Shown in pieces: positions 14,020 through 22,476 of a stretch of 32,310 nucleotides of DNA (position 1 is the stretch's first letter; each line of letters starts with the position of its first letter). Origin of the DNA: Planctomycetaceae bacterium (GTDB lineage: Bacteria > Planctomycetota > Planctomycetia > Planctomycetales > Planctomycetaceae); the NCBI GenBank assembly GCA_020426325.1, contig JAGQQG010000068.1, positions 1 to 32,310 on the forward strand. Direction: 5' to 3'. A model generated the notes under the pieces. The model did not search any database. It saw only the letters and a list, made by a program, of their open reading frames with translations, and was not told where the DNA came from. The position numbers and the translations under genes are program-made.

Positions 14020-15663
14020 ATGTCAAAAGTCCACGGGGGAAAGCTGGCCGCACGTGCGCTCAAGAATGCTGGCGTCGAATGCATCTTCACCCTGTGTGGT
14101 GGGCATGTCATGCCCATCTATGACGGCTGCCTGGACGAGGACATTCGCATCGTCGATGTGAGGCATGAGCAGGCGACGACGCATGCGGCTGATGCCTGGG
14201 CACGTGTGAATCCCGGAAAGATCGGGGTCGCCGTCGTCACGGCAGGTCCGGGGGTGACGGATTGCGTGACTGGTGTCGCGAACGCGTGGCGGGCCAACTC
14301 GCCCATCCTGGTTCTCGGCGGACAGGGGCCGCTTTCCAACCTGCGACGCGGGTCGCTGCAGGAGATGGACCATGTCAGCCTGATGAAGCCCATCACCAAA
14401 TGGGTCGATGCGTGTTTCGACACGGCACGCATCGGCGAATACATCGAGACCGGGATCAAGCACGCCATCTCCGGATCGCCGGGACCTGCGTATCTGGAGA
14501 TCCCGATGGATGTGCTGATGAACGTTACCGACGTGTCTGCACTGAACGATCGCCCGATCTCGACGGTCCCCCCCGCCATCTCTCCGGACAAAGCGTCCGC
14601 ACTCGAAGCTTTGGAAGTTCTCAAGTCGGCCAAACGTCCGATGCTGATGGCCGGAACGAGTGTCAAATGGTCAAACGCTCAACAACAGCTCAACGAGTTT
14701 CTCGAATTGACGAACATCCCCGCATACGCCAACGGCATGGGGCGCGGCACCATCCCTCGCGGGTCGAAACACCTGTTCAACCGGACCCGGCGTGCGGCCA
14801 CTTCCGAATGCGACGTCATGATCTTGGCGGGTACGGTCCTCGACTTTCGCATGGGCTTCGGCCAGAACATCCCTCCGTCGACGAAAATCATTCAGATCGA
14901 CATGGACTACACGCTCATCGGTCACAATCGACCTGCGGACGTTGCTCTCGTTGGCAACCTCGCCTGCAGTTTTGCGTTGCTGAACGAGACGATGCAGCGG
15001 GAAGGCATCTCACTCGATTTCAGTGAATTCGCAGACAAACTTAGAGCGGGAGAATCTGCAGCTGAGGCGGAACTGGTGGATCGTTATTCGTCAGACGAAA
15101 CGCCCATCGACGCTCTGCGACTCTGCAAGGAGATCGCGGATGCTGTGACCGATGACATGATCGTGATCGGAGACGGAGGCGACATCGTCGCACAGGCGGC
15201 GAAGGTGGTGCCCATCCCTCGCAATGGATACTGGATGGACCCCGGTCCGCTTGGCACTCTGGGCGTGGGGATGCCGTTCGCCATCGCTGCTCAAATTGCT
15301 CACCCGGACAAACGTGTAATGATCATCTACGGAGATGGCAGCTTCGGCCTCAATGGATTCGAATATGACACGGCTGTTCGCTTCAATCTGCCCATCGTCG
15401 GGATCGTCGGCAACGATGCAGCGTGGGGCCAGATGATGCGACCACAGGCACACTTCTTCGGCAAGGAACGCATGGTCGCCACACAACTGGCGCACACCCG
15501 CTATGACAAGATTGTCGAGGCAATGGGAGGGCACGGTGAACATGTCACACAGCCGCAAGACATCAGCTCTGCAATCAAACGTGCCTTCGACAGCGGCAAA
15601 CCGGCATGTGTCAACGTCGAGATCAAGCAGGACCTGCAATACGCGGGCGGCGCTTACATCTGA
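14020..15663 (+). CDS. ThDP-dependent acetolactate-synthase-like enzyme
   Basis: This 547-residue cytoplasmic enzyme shows the three domains of the acetolactate synthase/2-hydroxyacyl-CoA lyase/oxalyl-CoA decarboxylase superfamily. The N-terminal PYR domain has the cofactor-activating Glu50 in VRHEQATTHAADAWAR and VVTAGPGVTD. The central domain contains KRPMLMAGTSVKWS. The C-terminal PP domain has DPGPLGTLGVGMPFAIA and the cofactor motif starting GDGSFGLNG and closing with VGNDAAWGQM, where the usual Asn-Asn is Asn-Asp. The substrate cannot be called; true acetolactate synthase is less likely because no small regulatory subunit lies next to it. The ATG at 14020 is chosen because AGGAAAG precedes it and conserved sequence starts there; an in-frame ATG at 13960 would add a 20-residue non-conserved extension. 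Confidence 0.88.
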   Translation: MSKVHGGKLAARALKNAGVECIFTLCGGHVMPIYDGCLDEDIRIVDVRHEQATTHAADAWARVNPGKIGVAVVTAGPGVTDCVTGVANAWRANSPILVLGGQGPLSNLRRGSLQEMDHVSLMKPITKWVDACFDTARIGEYIETGIKHAISGSPGPAYLEIPMDVLMNVTDVSALNDRPISTVPPAISPDKASALEALEVLKSAKRPMLMAGTSVKWSNAQQQLNEFLELTNIPAYANGMGRGTIPRGSKHLFNRTRRAATSECDVMILAGTVLDFRMGFGQNIPPSTKIIQIDMDYTLIGHNRPADVALVGNLACSFALLNETMQREGISLDFSEFADKLRAGESAAEAELVDRYSSDETPIDALRLCKEIADAVTDDMIVIGDGGDIVAQAAKVVPIPRNGYWMDPGPLGTLGVGMPFAIAAQIAHPDKRVMIIYGDGSFGLNGFEYDTAVRFNLPIVGIVGNDAAWGQMMRPQAHFFGKERMVATQLAHTRYDKIVEAMGGHGEHVTQPQDISSAIKRAFDSGKPACVNVEIKQDLQYAGGAYI

Positions 15664-15711
15664 CAGAGAAGGTCGGGTTGTCGTGAAGCCTGCGTTTTGT
15701 CACCAGTTAGA

Positions 15712-16869
15712 TTACAGCGACTGCTCTTCGCCGATGATCATCAGGCGTTCGATCTCGGTATTTTGAAAACCGACTGCCATCGGCTGCCGGGTGCCGGGGA
15801 GCGTGACGACGTCGTACAGCTCGGTTACGAGTGAACCGTCCAGTCGCAGCGAATGGGCGATTGCTCCCGTGTTGAGGTCGATCACGTGCAAGCCGCAACG
15901 GGCATCGGCCTGCTTCTCCGCCAGACGTTCGTCGAGAGCCAGCCCATGAAAGCTGACGTGACGCGGTTTGGAGAGCGTGGCGATCGCGTAATTCCCCTGG
16001 AAGGCCAGCCCGCGCAGATAACCGGGACAAAACGCGACCGGCTCGAACTTCCCGGTTTCGACATCGACCCAGCCGAACTCGCCGGTCCCCGAGTTGTGCA
16101 GCCACAAACGATCCCGATACCAGCGGGGCGAATGAGGCATCGACAGACCACGAGCAATCACCTCGTTCTGCTGGACGTCGACAACGCAACCACCGTCCCG
16201 TCTCCGGTCGCGCCAACCGTCGTTGACGTCCGACTCTGAAACCGCCGTCACATAGGCCGGTTCGCCGTCCTTCATCGCCAGTCCATTGAGATGACAACGG
16301 TCCTCCGGTACGAGGGCCGAGAGGAAAGGAGGCTTCCACAACGGGATGAAATTGGAGTTCTCCGAGATCGTCGCCAGACAGCCGAACACGGTGTTCACGA
16401 AGACGAGCCGCCCATTCTTGTCAACGGCCATGTCGTGCACGTCGAGATGGCCCGTGGTGTAGCCCACCCGCGGGATATATGCGAAGTCATAACCCCGATT
16501 GACCCATGCGGGGATGGCCGAGTCAGGATTCCCGGGATCGGGAGCCTGATGCGGAATTGCCTGCGTTGTCGAGCGTTCGAGCCGCCAGATCTGATACCGC
16601 GAACTCAGCCAGATCGACTGTGCATCTGGAGCGGCCCACATCCCCATGCAGTGCTTGAACGTCCGCTCAAACAGCGACAGGCTGCGGTCCGCCTTACAAC
16701 CGACGAAGAACACTTTTCCGGTCTGATAGGTCGTGAATGCCAGACTCAGCCGTTGCTCAACCATCCACTCCGTGAAGTACCGCGAGGCCATCGCGTTCAG
16801 CCACGGTTTGTCAGCTGTCTGTGTTGAAGTGACTTGCGTCGAGATGGGAGGTGAGGGTTGATCAGTCAT
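15712..16869 (-). CDS. TIGR03032 (DUF4915) family protein of unknown function
   Basis: The roughly 385-residue protein has no signal peptide or membrane helix. It shows the family pattern: WMVEQRLSLAFTTYQTGKVFFVG near the N terminus, here split as WMVEQRLSLAFTTYQ and GKVFFVG, then FKHCMGMW, IWLSSRYQIWRLE, DFAYIPRVGYTTGHLDVHDM, LVFVNTVFGCLATI, HLNGLAMKDGEPAYVTAVS, MPHSPRWYRDRLWLHNSGTGE and PGYLRGLAFQGNYAIATLS. Repeated beta-rich W/G blocks suggest a propeller-like fold. No enzymatic function is established for the family. The ATG at 16869 is used; a GTG three codons upstream is less likely. It converges on the ThDP gene with a 48-base gap, and an exporter operon lies upstream on the same strand. 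Confidence 0.87.
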   Translation of the reverse strand: MTDQPSPPISTQVTSTQTADKPWLNAMASRYFTEWMVEQRLSLAFTTYQTGKVFFVGCKADRSLSLFERTFKHCMGMWAAPDAQSIWLSSRYQIWRLERSTTQAIPHQAPDPGNPDSAIPAWVNRGYDFAYIPRVGYTTGHLDVHDMAVDKNGRLVFVNTVFGCLATISENSNFIPLWKPPFLSALVPEDRCHLNGLAMKDGEPAYVTAVSESDVNDGWRDRRRDGGCVVDVQQNEVIARGLSMPHSPRWYRDRLWLHNSGTGEFGWVDVETGKFEPVAFCPGYLRGLAFQGNYAIATLSKPRHVSFHGLALDERLAEKQADARCGLHVIDLNTGAIAHSLRLDGSLVTELYDVVTLPGTRQPMAVGFQNTEIERLMIIGEEQSL

Positions 16870-16992
16870 GATGAGCACTCGTCACTCGGCTTGGGCGGAA
16901 GTCAGGGATGATCGATGGATGTTTGAGGCAGGGATGAAGACTCCTGATATCAATGCCGATGTGCTGACGGATTGCAAGGCTCACACGAACCA

Positions 16993-19227
16993 TCAAGTCA
17001 GTTGCTTGTGAAAACGGGAGAGGCTGATCGTAAAGATGACCATTGTGCAGATGAGCAGGCCGGTGATGTGGGGCACCAGATCAGCGATGCCGGCTCCACG
17101 CAGCACCACGCCCCGCAGGATCTCCAGGAAGTAGGTCACCGGGATCGCAAACGTCACGGTGTAGATGGGCAAAGGCATCTCACTCCGGGGAAACATGAAG
17201 CCGGAGAGCAGGACCGACGGCAACATGATCAGGAAGGCGAATTGAATGGCTGCCAGTTGTGTCTTCGCCAATGTGGAAACCAGCAACCCCAACCCCAATC
17301 CGCACAGCAGAAACAGGAGTGAAAGCGTGAGGAGTTGCAACAGGTCCCCCTGGATGGGCACCTTGAACACGTACACCATCACGGTCAGCACGATGAGCAC
17401 TTCCAGAAAGCCAATGACTGCGTAAGGCATCAGCTTGCCTAACAGCAGCCCGGCCCGGCTGACCGGAGTGACGAACAACTGTTCGAGCGTCCCCAGCTCA
17501 CGTTCGCGCACAATGGCGAACGATGTCAGGAACAGCGTCACCAGTTGCAGGATGATGCCGACCAGTCCCGGCACGAAGAAATGCGAGCTTTCGAGATTCG
17601 GGTTGTACAGCAGTCGAGGACGCATCTCGATCGGAATGGCCACCGCTCCCTCTGCGTTTCGAGCGGGAACGGCTGGCAGGGCTTCCACGAATGCACGCGT
17701 GCGACGCAGGGACAGATTGATCCCCAGCAGGTTTGTTGTGTTGAGAGCTGCGGTGGCGGATTGCGAGTCGCTCCCGTCGATCAGCACCTGCACCTGGGCC
17801 TGTTCCTGATGTAATAAACGTTCGCTGTAGTCGGGTGGAATGCGCAGGCCCACCTTCGCTTGTCCGGACGTCATGGCCTGCCGGAATGATTCTTCATCGG
17901 TCACTCGACCGATGATGTGAAACGTACGTGTGTTCTGAAATGCCTCGCGGAGGTCCCGGGCCTCCTGACGCCCATCCAGGTCATAGACAATTGTCGGGAT
18001 GTTTTCGATCTCGGTGTTGATGGCATACCCGAAGATGAGTGTCTGCATCACGGGCACCACCAGCATGAAGAACAGCGTCGAAGGTTGCCTGCGTATGTGA
18101 GAGAACTCCTTTAGCAGGATGGCCATCAATCCGAAGAACGCCGAGGGGGACGCTGTCGTTTTCGGAGCGGTTTCCTGATCTGTTTGAGTCACTGAGACCG
18201 GCGCTGGGGCGTTCTTCGTCTGAGAAGCGGCCACTGGAGGAGAAGGGACTTCCCTCGATGATTCGGCGTTGTGAGTTGTCCCGACGTGGCGGTCATGATC
18301 TGTTTGCGATCGCGTCATCGTGACGAAGACGTCTTCCAGCGAAGGAGCGATCGGCCGCACCTCCGTCGTCGGGTCTGCTGTGACTGCTTTCAATCCCTGT
18401 TCATCGAGCGAATCGCGAACGAGGGCATGGATCGCATCGCCAAAGAACGTTGCATCGACGATGTTTTCGTTCCTGCGTAGCCGGGCCAGTTGCTCGGTCG
18501 GATGTTCAACCGTCAGTTCCCATCGCTTCGTTCCGGGTGGCGTGACATTCTCCAGTTGCTTCAATTCGTCAGGTGGTCCGCAGACGATGAGGCGTGACGA
18601 ATGCAGGTAGCCGATCTCGCTGCAACGTTCCGCCTCATCCATATAGTGCGTGGTGACGAGCTGCGTCACTCCCTCGCCGGCCAGCTGGAAGAGCAGGTCC
18701 CACAGGTCACGGCGTGCGACCGGGTCGATCCCTGCGGTCGGCTCGTCGAGGAACAGCATCTGCGGTTCATGGATCAGCGCACACGCCAATGCGAGTCGCT
18801 GCTTCCATCCCCCGGAAAGCGTCCCCGCCAGCTGATCGAGCCGGTCTCCCAGCGATGTGAGGTCCAACACATCCTGCGTGCGCTGTGCGAGGCGTTCGGG
18901 CGAGAGGCCATAGATACGGCCATAGAATTGGATGTTCTCGATGACGCTTAAGTCGCTGTAGAGGCTGAAGCTCTGCGACATGTAACCGATGTGCCGCTTG
19001 ATCTCCTCCGCGTGCGTCGAGACGTCCCACCCGAGCACTCGGGCCGTTCCCGAGGTTGGCGGAAGCACGCCGCACAACATGCGGATGATCGTCGACTTGC
19101 CGCTCCCGTTCGGTCCGAGCAGCCCGAAGATGGCTCCCTTCTGAATCTGGAACGACACGTCGTTGACCGCGATGTAGTCTCCGAAGTGGCGAGTGAGATT
19201 CTGGACATCGATGACCGGCTCGGTCAT
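16993..19227 (-). CDS. ABC exporter, fused ATPase and ABC-2 permease
   Basis: This 744-residue protein joins two parts that are usually separate genes. The N-terminal ATPase (about 1-310) has Walker A GPNGSGKST (38-46), the Q loop YMSQSFSLYSDLSV, the signature LSGGWKQRLALA (137 onward), Walker B MLFLDEPTAGIDP (157 onward) and the switch His in TTHYMDE. After a low-complexity linker rich in Ala, Pro and Thr (about 310-360) comes an ABC-2 permease. It has a first helix FFMLVVPVMQTLIFGYAI, a large extracytoplasmic loop, then five helices including FFVPGLVGIILQLVTLFLTS and the conserved RERELGTLEQLFVTPV. The layout resembles YbhF plus YbhS/YhhJ. It overlaps the HlyD gene by ATGA, and GGAGGGG precedes its start. 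It probably exports a lipophilic compound; the substrate is unknown. Confidence 0.93.
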   Translation of the reverse strand: MTEPVIDVQNLTRHFGDYIAVNDVSFQIQKGAIFGLLGPNGSGKSTIIRMLCGVLPPTSGTARVLGWDVSTHAEEIKRHIGYMSQSFSLYSDLSVIENIQFYGRIYGLSPERLAQRTQDVLDLTSLGDRLDQLAGTLSGGWKQRLALACALIHEPQMLFLDEPTAGIDPVARRDLWDLLFQLAGEGVTQLVTTHYMDEAERCSEIGYLHSSRLIVCGPPDELKQLENVTPPGTKRWELTVEHPTEQLARLRRNENIVDATFFGDAIHALVRDSLDEQGLKAVTADPTTEVRPIAPSLEDVFVTMTRSQTDHDRHVGTTHNAESSREVPSPPVAASQTKNAPAPVSVTQTDQETAPKTTASPSAFFGLMAILLKEFSHIRRQPSTLFFMLVVPVMQTLIFGYAINTEIENIPTIVYDLDGRQEARDLREAFQNTRTFHIIGRVTDEESFRQAMTSGQAKVGLRIPPDYSERLLHQEQAQVQVLIDGSDSQSATAALNTTNLLGINLSLRRTRAFVEALPAVPARNAEGAVAIPIEMRPRLLYNPNLESSHFFVPGLVGIILQLVTLFLTSFAIVRERELGTLEQLFVTPVSRAGLLLGKLMPYAVIGFLEVLIVLTVMVYVFKVPIQGDLLQLLTLSLLFLLCGLGLGLLVSTLAKTQLAAIQFAFLIMLPSVLLSGFMFPRSEMPLPIYTVTFAIPVTYFLEILRGVVLRGAGIADLVPHITGLLICTMVIFTISLSRFHKQLT

Positions 19228-20351
19228 GGCGTCCCCTCCAGCCAGACGTCAGCCGACATGCCGGGTCGCAGCCGATCATGTCCATCAAGGAGCGTCACCT
19301 TGATCCGGAAGACCTGCTTGGACCGCTCTTCGGGCGTCTGGACATTCCCAGGCGTGAACTCCGCCTGACGTGAGATGAACGTGATCTCGCCGGTGAACGA
19401 ATCGGACGGATAACTGTCGACGGTGACTTTGAGCTTCTGTCCGATGGAGATGTCGAGCTCGTTCTCTGGCACGTAAGCTCGCACCCACAGGTTTGTCATG
19501 TCGACCAGTGAGACCACCGGTGCATTTGCAGAAACGAGATCGCCGGGTTGCAGGTCGAGGGCATCGACGACACCCGCAGTCGGCGACTGGACCTTCAACT
19601 CTCCAATTTGTGTATCGATCGCATCCAGAGCACTCTGGGCAGCCTGAACTGCGGCTGCGGCTTCTGCGATCTCTTCCTCACGATAGCCATTCTGCATGAG
19701 TTGCCACGCCTCGTTGGCCTCCCGAACTCGTGCCTCTGCAATGGCGATTTCTTCCTCGCGCGTCCCCTCTTCGAGAAGTTCCAGCTGTTCGCGTCGAGCC
19801 GTCACCCGTTCGGTCGCTGCCTGCCGCTCCTTCCGCGCGCGATCAAGTGCCTCCTGAGTCGCAGCTCCCTGTTTCTGCAGGTTGGTCGTACGTCCGTAGT
19901 TCTCTTCCGCCAGATCGAGTTCTGCGATCACCAGATTCAACTCGGCTCGAGCTGTCTCCAGCTCCTGTTCACGAGGTCCGTTTTGAAGCATCAGCAGGTT
20001 CGCGCGTGACTGCTCATCTCTCGCTTTCGCCTGAGCAATCTCCTCCGGCCGATATCCGCTGGTCAGCTTCTCATGAGCCGTCTGTCGCTGCTTCAAGACA
20101 GCCTCCGCCTGAGCCCGCCGCTGGAGGAGGTCGAAAGGCTCCAGCTCGACGAGCACATCCCCCGCTGCGACCGACTGCCCCTCGACAACCAGGACCTTGT
20201 GGATTCGCCCGCCGACCCGCGATCCCAGCCGAATCTCATCCGCTTCGATGAAGCCCGAAACCGTCCGCGGCCCCGGATGCAGTTGGCTGTACCACAAACT
20301 CCCAATGAGCACAGCGGCCACAATTGCAAATCCAATTGCCCGTTGAATCAT
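19224..20351 (-). CDS. HlyD-family adaptor of the ABC exporter (YbhG-like)
   Basis: The 375-residue protein has an N-terminal membrane anchor (AIGFAIVAAVLIGSLWYS) and a biotinyl-lipoyl half (GFIEADEIRLGSRVGGRI, VVEGQSVAAGDVLVELEP). A long coiled coil follows with recurring NGYREEEIAEA-like units, at about 98-210. Then come the second lipoyl half (VQSPTAGVVDALDLQPGDLV) and the beta barrel ending RLRPGMSADVWLEGTP. The start at 20351 is chosen because GAGG lies six bases upstream; longer in-frame starts reach 20438 without a ribosome-binding site. Its stop overlaps the start of the fused ABC exporter by four bases, so the two are translationally coupled. It should connect the inner-membrane exporter to an outer-membrane channel encoded elsewhere. 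Confidence 0.92.
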   Translation of the reverse strand: MIQRAIGFAIVAAVLIGSLWYSQLHPGPRTVSGFIEADEIRLGSRVGGRIHKVLVVEGQSVAAGDVLVELEPFDLLQRRAQAEAVLKQRQTAHEKLTSGYRPEEIAQAKARDEQSRANLLMLQNGPREQELETARAELNLVIAELDLAEENYGRTTNLQKQGAATQEALDRARKERQAATERVTARREQLELLEEGTREEEIAIAEARVREANEAWQLMQNGYREEEIAEAAAAVQAAQSALDAIDTQIGELKVQSPTAGVVDALDLQPGDLVSANAPVVSLVDMTNLWVRAYVPENELDISIGQKLKVTVDSYPSDSFTGEITFISRQAEFTPGNVQTPEERSKQVFRIKVTLLDGHDRLRPGMSADVWLEGTP

Positions 20352-20404
20352 CAACATCCTCACGACGAGACAGAAATGGGCGAACGACCGTCTTTCCCTC
20401 CGAT

Positions 20405-20432
20405 GACGAGACGTAAAAGATATCGTCTCATC
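20405..20432. promoter_or_regulatory. Candidate operator upstream of the HlyD-ABC operon
   Basis: GACGAGACG (20405-20413) and CGTCTCATC (20424-20432) form nine-base arms with one mismatch around a ten-base spacer, about 54 bases upstream of the HlyD start. The geometry suits a dimeric repressor such as those of the TetR family that often control YbhG-type operons. No regulator gene lies beside it. Confidence 0.35.
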
Positions 20433-20552
20433 GCCCAACTTGACAGCGGCGACCTCTGACCTGCGAATTTGAAAAAAATCTCAAATTGCCTGTAAGGATA
20501 TGCGTTCCCGTTCGTATTGGTGGTTGACCGAACGGTATTCGCCGGTTGATTA

Positions 20553-20580
20553 GAGACACGCAGGCATGCCTGCGTGTCTC
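20553..20580. repeat. 28-base perfect palindrome
   Basis: Bases 20553-20580 equal their own reverse complement, with centre AGGCATGCCT and arms GAGACACGCAGG and CCTGCGTGTCTC. No run of T follows on either side, so a standard terminator is unlikely. The GGCAT core recalls the REP-like hairpins at 2764-2826. Confidence 0.7.
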
Positions 20581-21025
20581 CTCCGAAGACTTGTGGCTGC
20601 TCTGCCTGCCGACGCGGCGAAGGCAGAGTCACGATCGCGATCACCCCGACAAGTCCCGGCCCTGGCCGCGCCGCCTGATCACCGTCCCCGTTCGTCACCC
20701 GGACTGGCCGGTCCACTCTTTACGGACCATCGGAAATATCATTTGATACGATCAGAACAGCACCCGCAAAATTCGCCATCACGCTCAGCGTGATGAACGG
20801 ATGAAGTACCGATAGGCGAAAAGTGCAGAATCGTCCGAACGACTGCGTCATCACGACGGAGCGGGACGACCACTTTCTTTGCGACCGACATCAGCGTACA
20901 AGCAACCTTCCCAAACGTGCCACGGAATTGACCGGGCAAGAAAGGCAGGGACAGGGCTGGAGCGTCGTCTCGGACCCACCGATGCAGTGACACGTCGCAC
21001 GGTCACTGACCGGTCCCCGTCAGGC

Positions 21026-22009
21026 TTAAGGATGCACGATTTCACTCTTCTGCAATCCACGAGTGCCACTATGCATGATAAAAACGCGGTCCGAATCCAT
21101 CCTGTTTTGTAGTGACTCCAGCACCTCGGGACGTAGACTGGAATCACCATTCTCGATCTTTGTTTTCAGTCGATCAAGCTGCGCTTGCAACATTGCACGT
21201 GCATCTTCCAGTGACTGCTCGGACGGCTTCCATCGCACGAAGACCTGATACGGGCCCTCCAGCACCTGGGGAATCTTTCCGTTTAGAACCCCTCGGATCT
21301 GCAGCACGTTCGACTCATGTTCGATTGAGATCACACCATTCTGTAATGTGCCGATCGGCTTCGAACCCGTGAACTCGGTCAGAGAAAAATCCACAACCGC
21401 CACCCCGGGGATATTTACGTAGCAAAGGGAGAACCCGTCAGTCGACATTCCGATCGATCCGATGTAATCCTGATCGTTGAGAATCACAGCAGACTGATTG
21501 AATGTCCATCCGTCGAACCCCAAATCATCGGCACGAAATCTCTTTGGCTGGGGGATTTCAATGAGTCGAGGAATGATCGTCAAACGATATACTCGCCCGT
21601 CAGGATCTTTGGCAATCTCAAACACGTGAGGCTGAAGATCGGTCATATTCAGCTGCTGACTGAGATTCTCCAACTCTCGTTCGTCCGTTCCGATAACTTC
21701 CTTGACTGATAAGTCTGCCAGAAATCGCCGGTCTTGCACGCGGCAACTGACCTTGATCGAATATGTCTGCTCTCCCTGCCGAGTGATCAGTTTTAAGGAT
21801 CCACCCGGACCAACTCCCCCGGAACTCTTGCGCTCAAAAGTGAGCAGCGTGTCTTCAGGGTGTAAAGAATCCGTCGAGATATCTGCGTAGAAGTAGCGGC
21901 TGTCAGATGTCTTCGAATCGACACTTTGCCCGAAGCAATCCGGAACGCTCGCCATGATTTGTGCGAAGACGCATGCACATGCGAACGAAATCATGCGATG
22001 ACCAATCAT
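21026..22009 (-). CDS. Secreted protein of unknown function, third gene of an ECF operon
   Basis: The 327-residue protein has a signal peptide (MISFACACVFAQIMASVPDC; if this includes a lipobox-like Cys it could be lipidated, but the spacing is not typical). The mature part looks beta-rich to about residue 265, with VYRLTIIPRLIEIPQP and VAVVDFSLTEFTG. It ends in a charged helical segment (SEQSLEDARAMLQAQLDRLK and following). No known domain is recognised. Its ATG overlaps the stop of the preceding membrane-protein gene by four bases (ATGA), so it belongs to the sigma-factor operon and may be an envelope partner or target of that system. Function is not assigned. Confidence 0.7.
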   Translation of the reverse strand: MIGHRMISFACACVFAQIMASVPDCFGQSVDSKTSDSRYFYADISTDSLHPEDTLLTFERKSSGGVGPGGSLKLITRQGEQTYSIKVSCRVQDRRFLADLSVKEVIGTDERELENLSQQLNMTDLQPHVFEIAKDPDGRVYRLTIIPRLIEIPQPKRFRADDLGFDGWTFNQSAVILNDQDYIGSIGMSTDGFSLCYVNIPGVAVVDFSLTEFTGSKPIGTLQNGVISIEHESNVLQIRGVLNGKIPQVLEGPYQVFVRWKPSEQSLEDARAMLQAQLDRLKTKIENGDSSLRPEVLESLQNRMDSDRVFIMHSGTRGLQKSEIVHP

Positions 22010-22476
22010 AGATCAGACTCCTTATAGACGTACTGCATTTCTGTACTCAGCGGACCCACGCCGCAGAGATAAGTTGTTGAAACCGAAGCAGCCAACTCCG
22101 ATGTTCCTGTTGGAAACGTGTCGAGGGGGTTCATTTTTGGAGAAGCAATCGTGTCGCCAGGACCATTGAACGCCAATGGCTGTTTGTCTGCTCTCGCTGC
22201 GTTGGTGTCACTTGGTCTCGACCCCAACGCCACCCACGTGCTGACCAGCAGCAGAATGCATGTGGCCACGATCAACGGAATCGGCACAGCGACTGATCGC
22301 CTCCACCAAGGCATCATTGAAAGTTGAGTTGCTCGGACCTTAAACAACTCTGAATCAATACTTGCCCGGTAACTCGCTCGCGCCTCCGGAGGCGACCGGA
22401 TCTGCCTCAGAACAGAAAGTGACTCCGAGATCTCAATCTGGTCATCGCTCGTTTTGGTGAACTCGTCTTTACTCAT
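22006..22476 (-). CDS. Single-helix membrane protein, putative anti-sigma partner
   Basis: The 156-residue protein has a charged cytoplasmic N-terminal segment (1-60), one transmembrane helix (about 61-83, AVPIPLIVATCILLLVSTWVA) and a short low-complexity outer part. The position after an ECF sigma gene with an ATGA overlap, plus the inside-helix-outside layout, is typical of anti-sigma factors. It lacks the zinc-binding HxxxCxxC motif of ZAS-type anti-sigma domains, and no homology is recognised, so the role is inferred from context only. The ATG at 22476 is used because GGAG lies eight bases upstream; an in-frame GTG at 22485 is also possible. Confidence 0.7.
   Translation of the reverse strand: MSKDEFTKTSDDQIEISESLSVLRQIRSPPEARASYRASIDSELFKVRATQLSMMPWWRRSVAVPIPLIVATCILLLVSTWVALGSRPSDTNAARADKQPLAFNGPGDTIASPKMNPLDTFPTGTSELAASVSTTYLCGVGPLSTEMQYVYKESDL

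Larger units (their letters stand above)
20352..21025. other. Long intergenic region with palindromes
   Basis: No supportable gene is seen in these 674 bases; open frames on both strands lack recognisable domains. It contains an imperfect inverted repeat at 20405-20432, an AT-rich inverted repeat AATTTGA/TCAAATT (20466-20472 and 20481-20487), a 28-base perfect palindrome (20553-20580) and a nine-base-pair hairpin CATCACGCT-C-AGCGTGATG (20777-20795). The segment 20600-20760 shows nothing recognisable. Confidence 0.55.

Noticed and set aside
14262-15026. A 254-residue plus-strand open frame
   Set aside because: It lies entirely inside the ThDP enzyme gene in another frame, and its translation shows no domain and is Arg/His-rich, as expected of a shadow frame.
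20553-20580. A rho-independent terminator
   Set aside because: There is no loop and no T tract on either side, unlike the hairpin at 26294-26325.
20739-20993. An 84-residue minus-strand open frame in the long gap
   Set aside because: No domain, no ribosome-binding site and unusual composition; too weak to call a gene.
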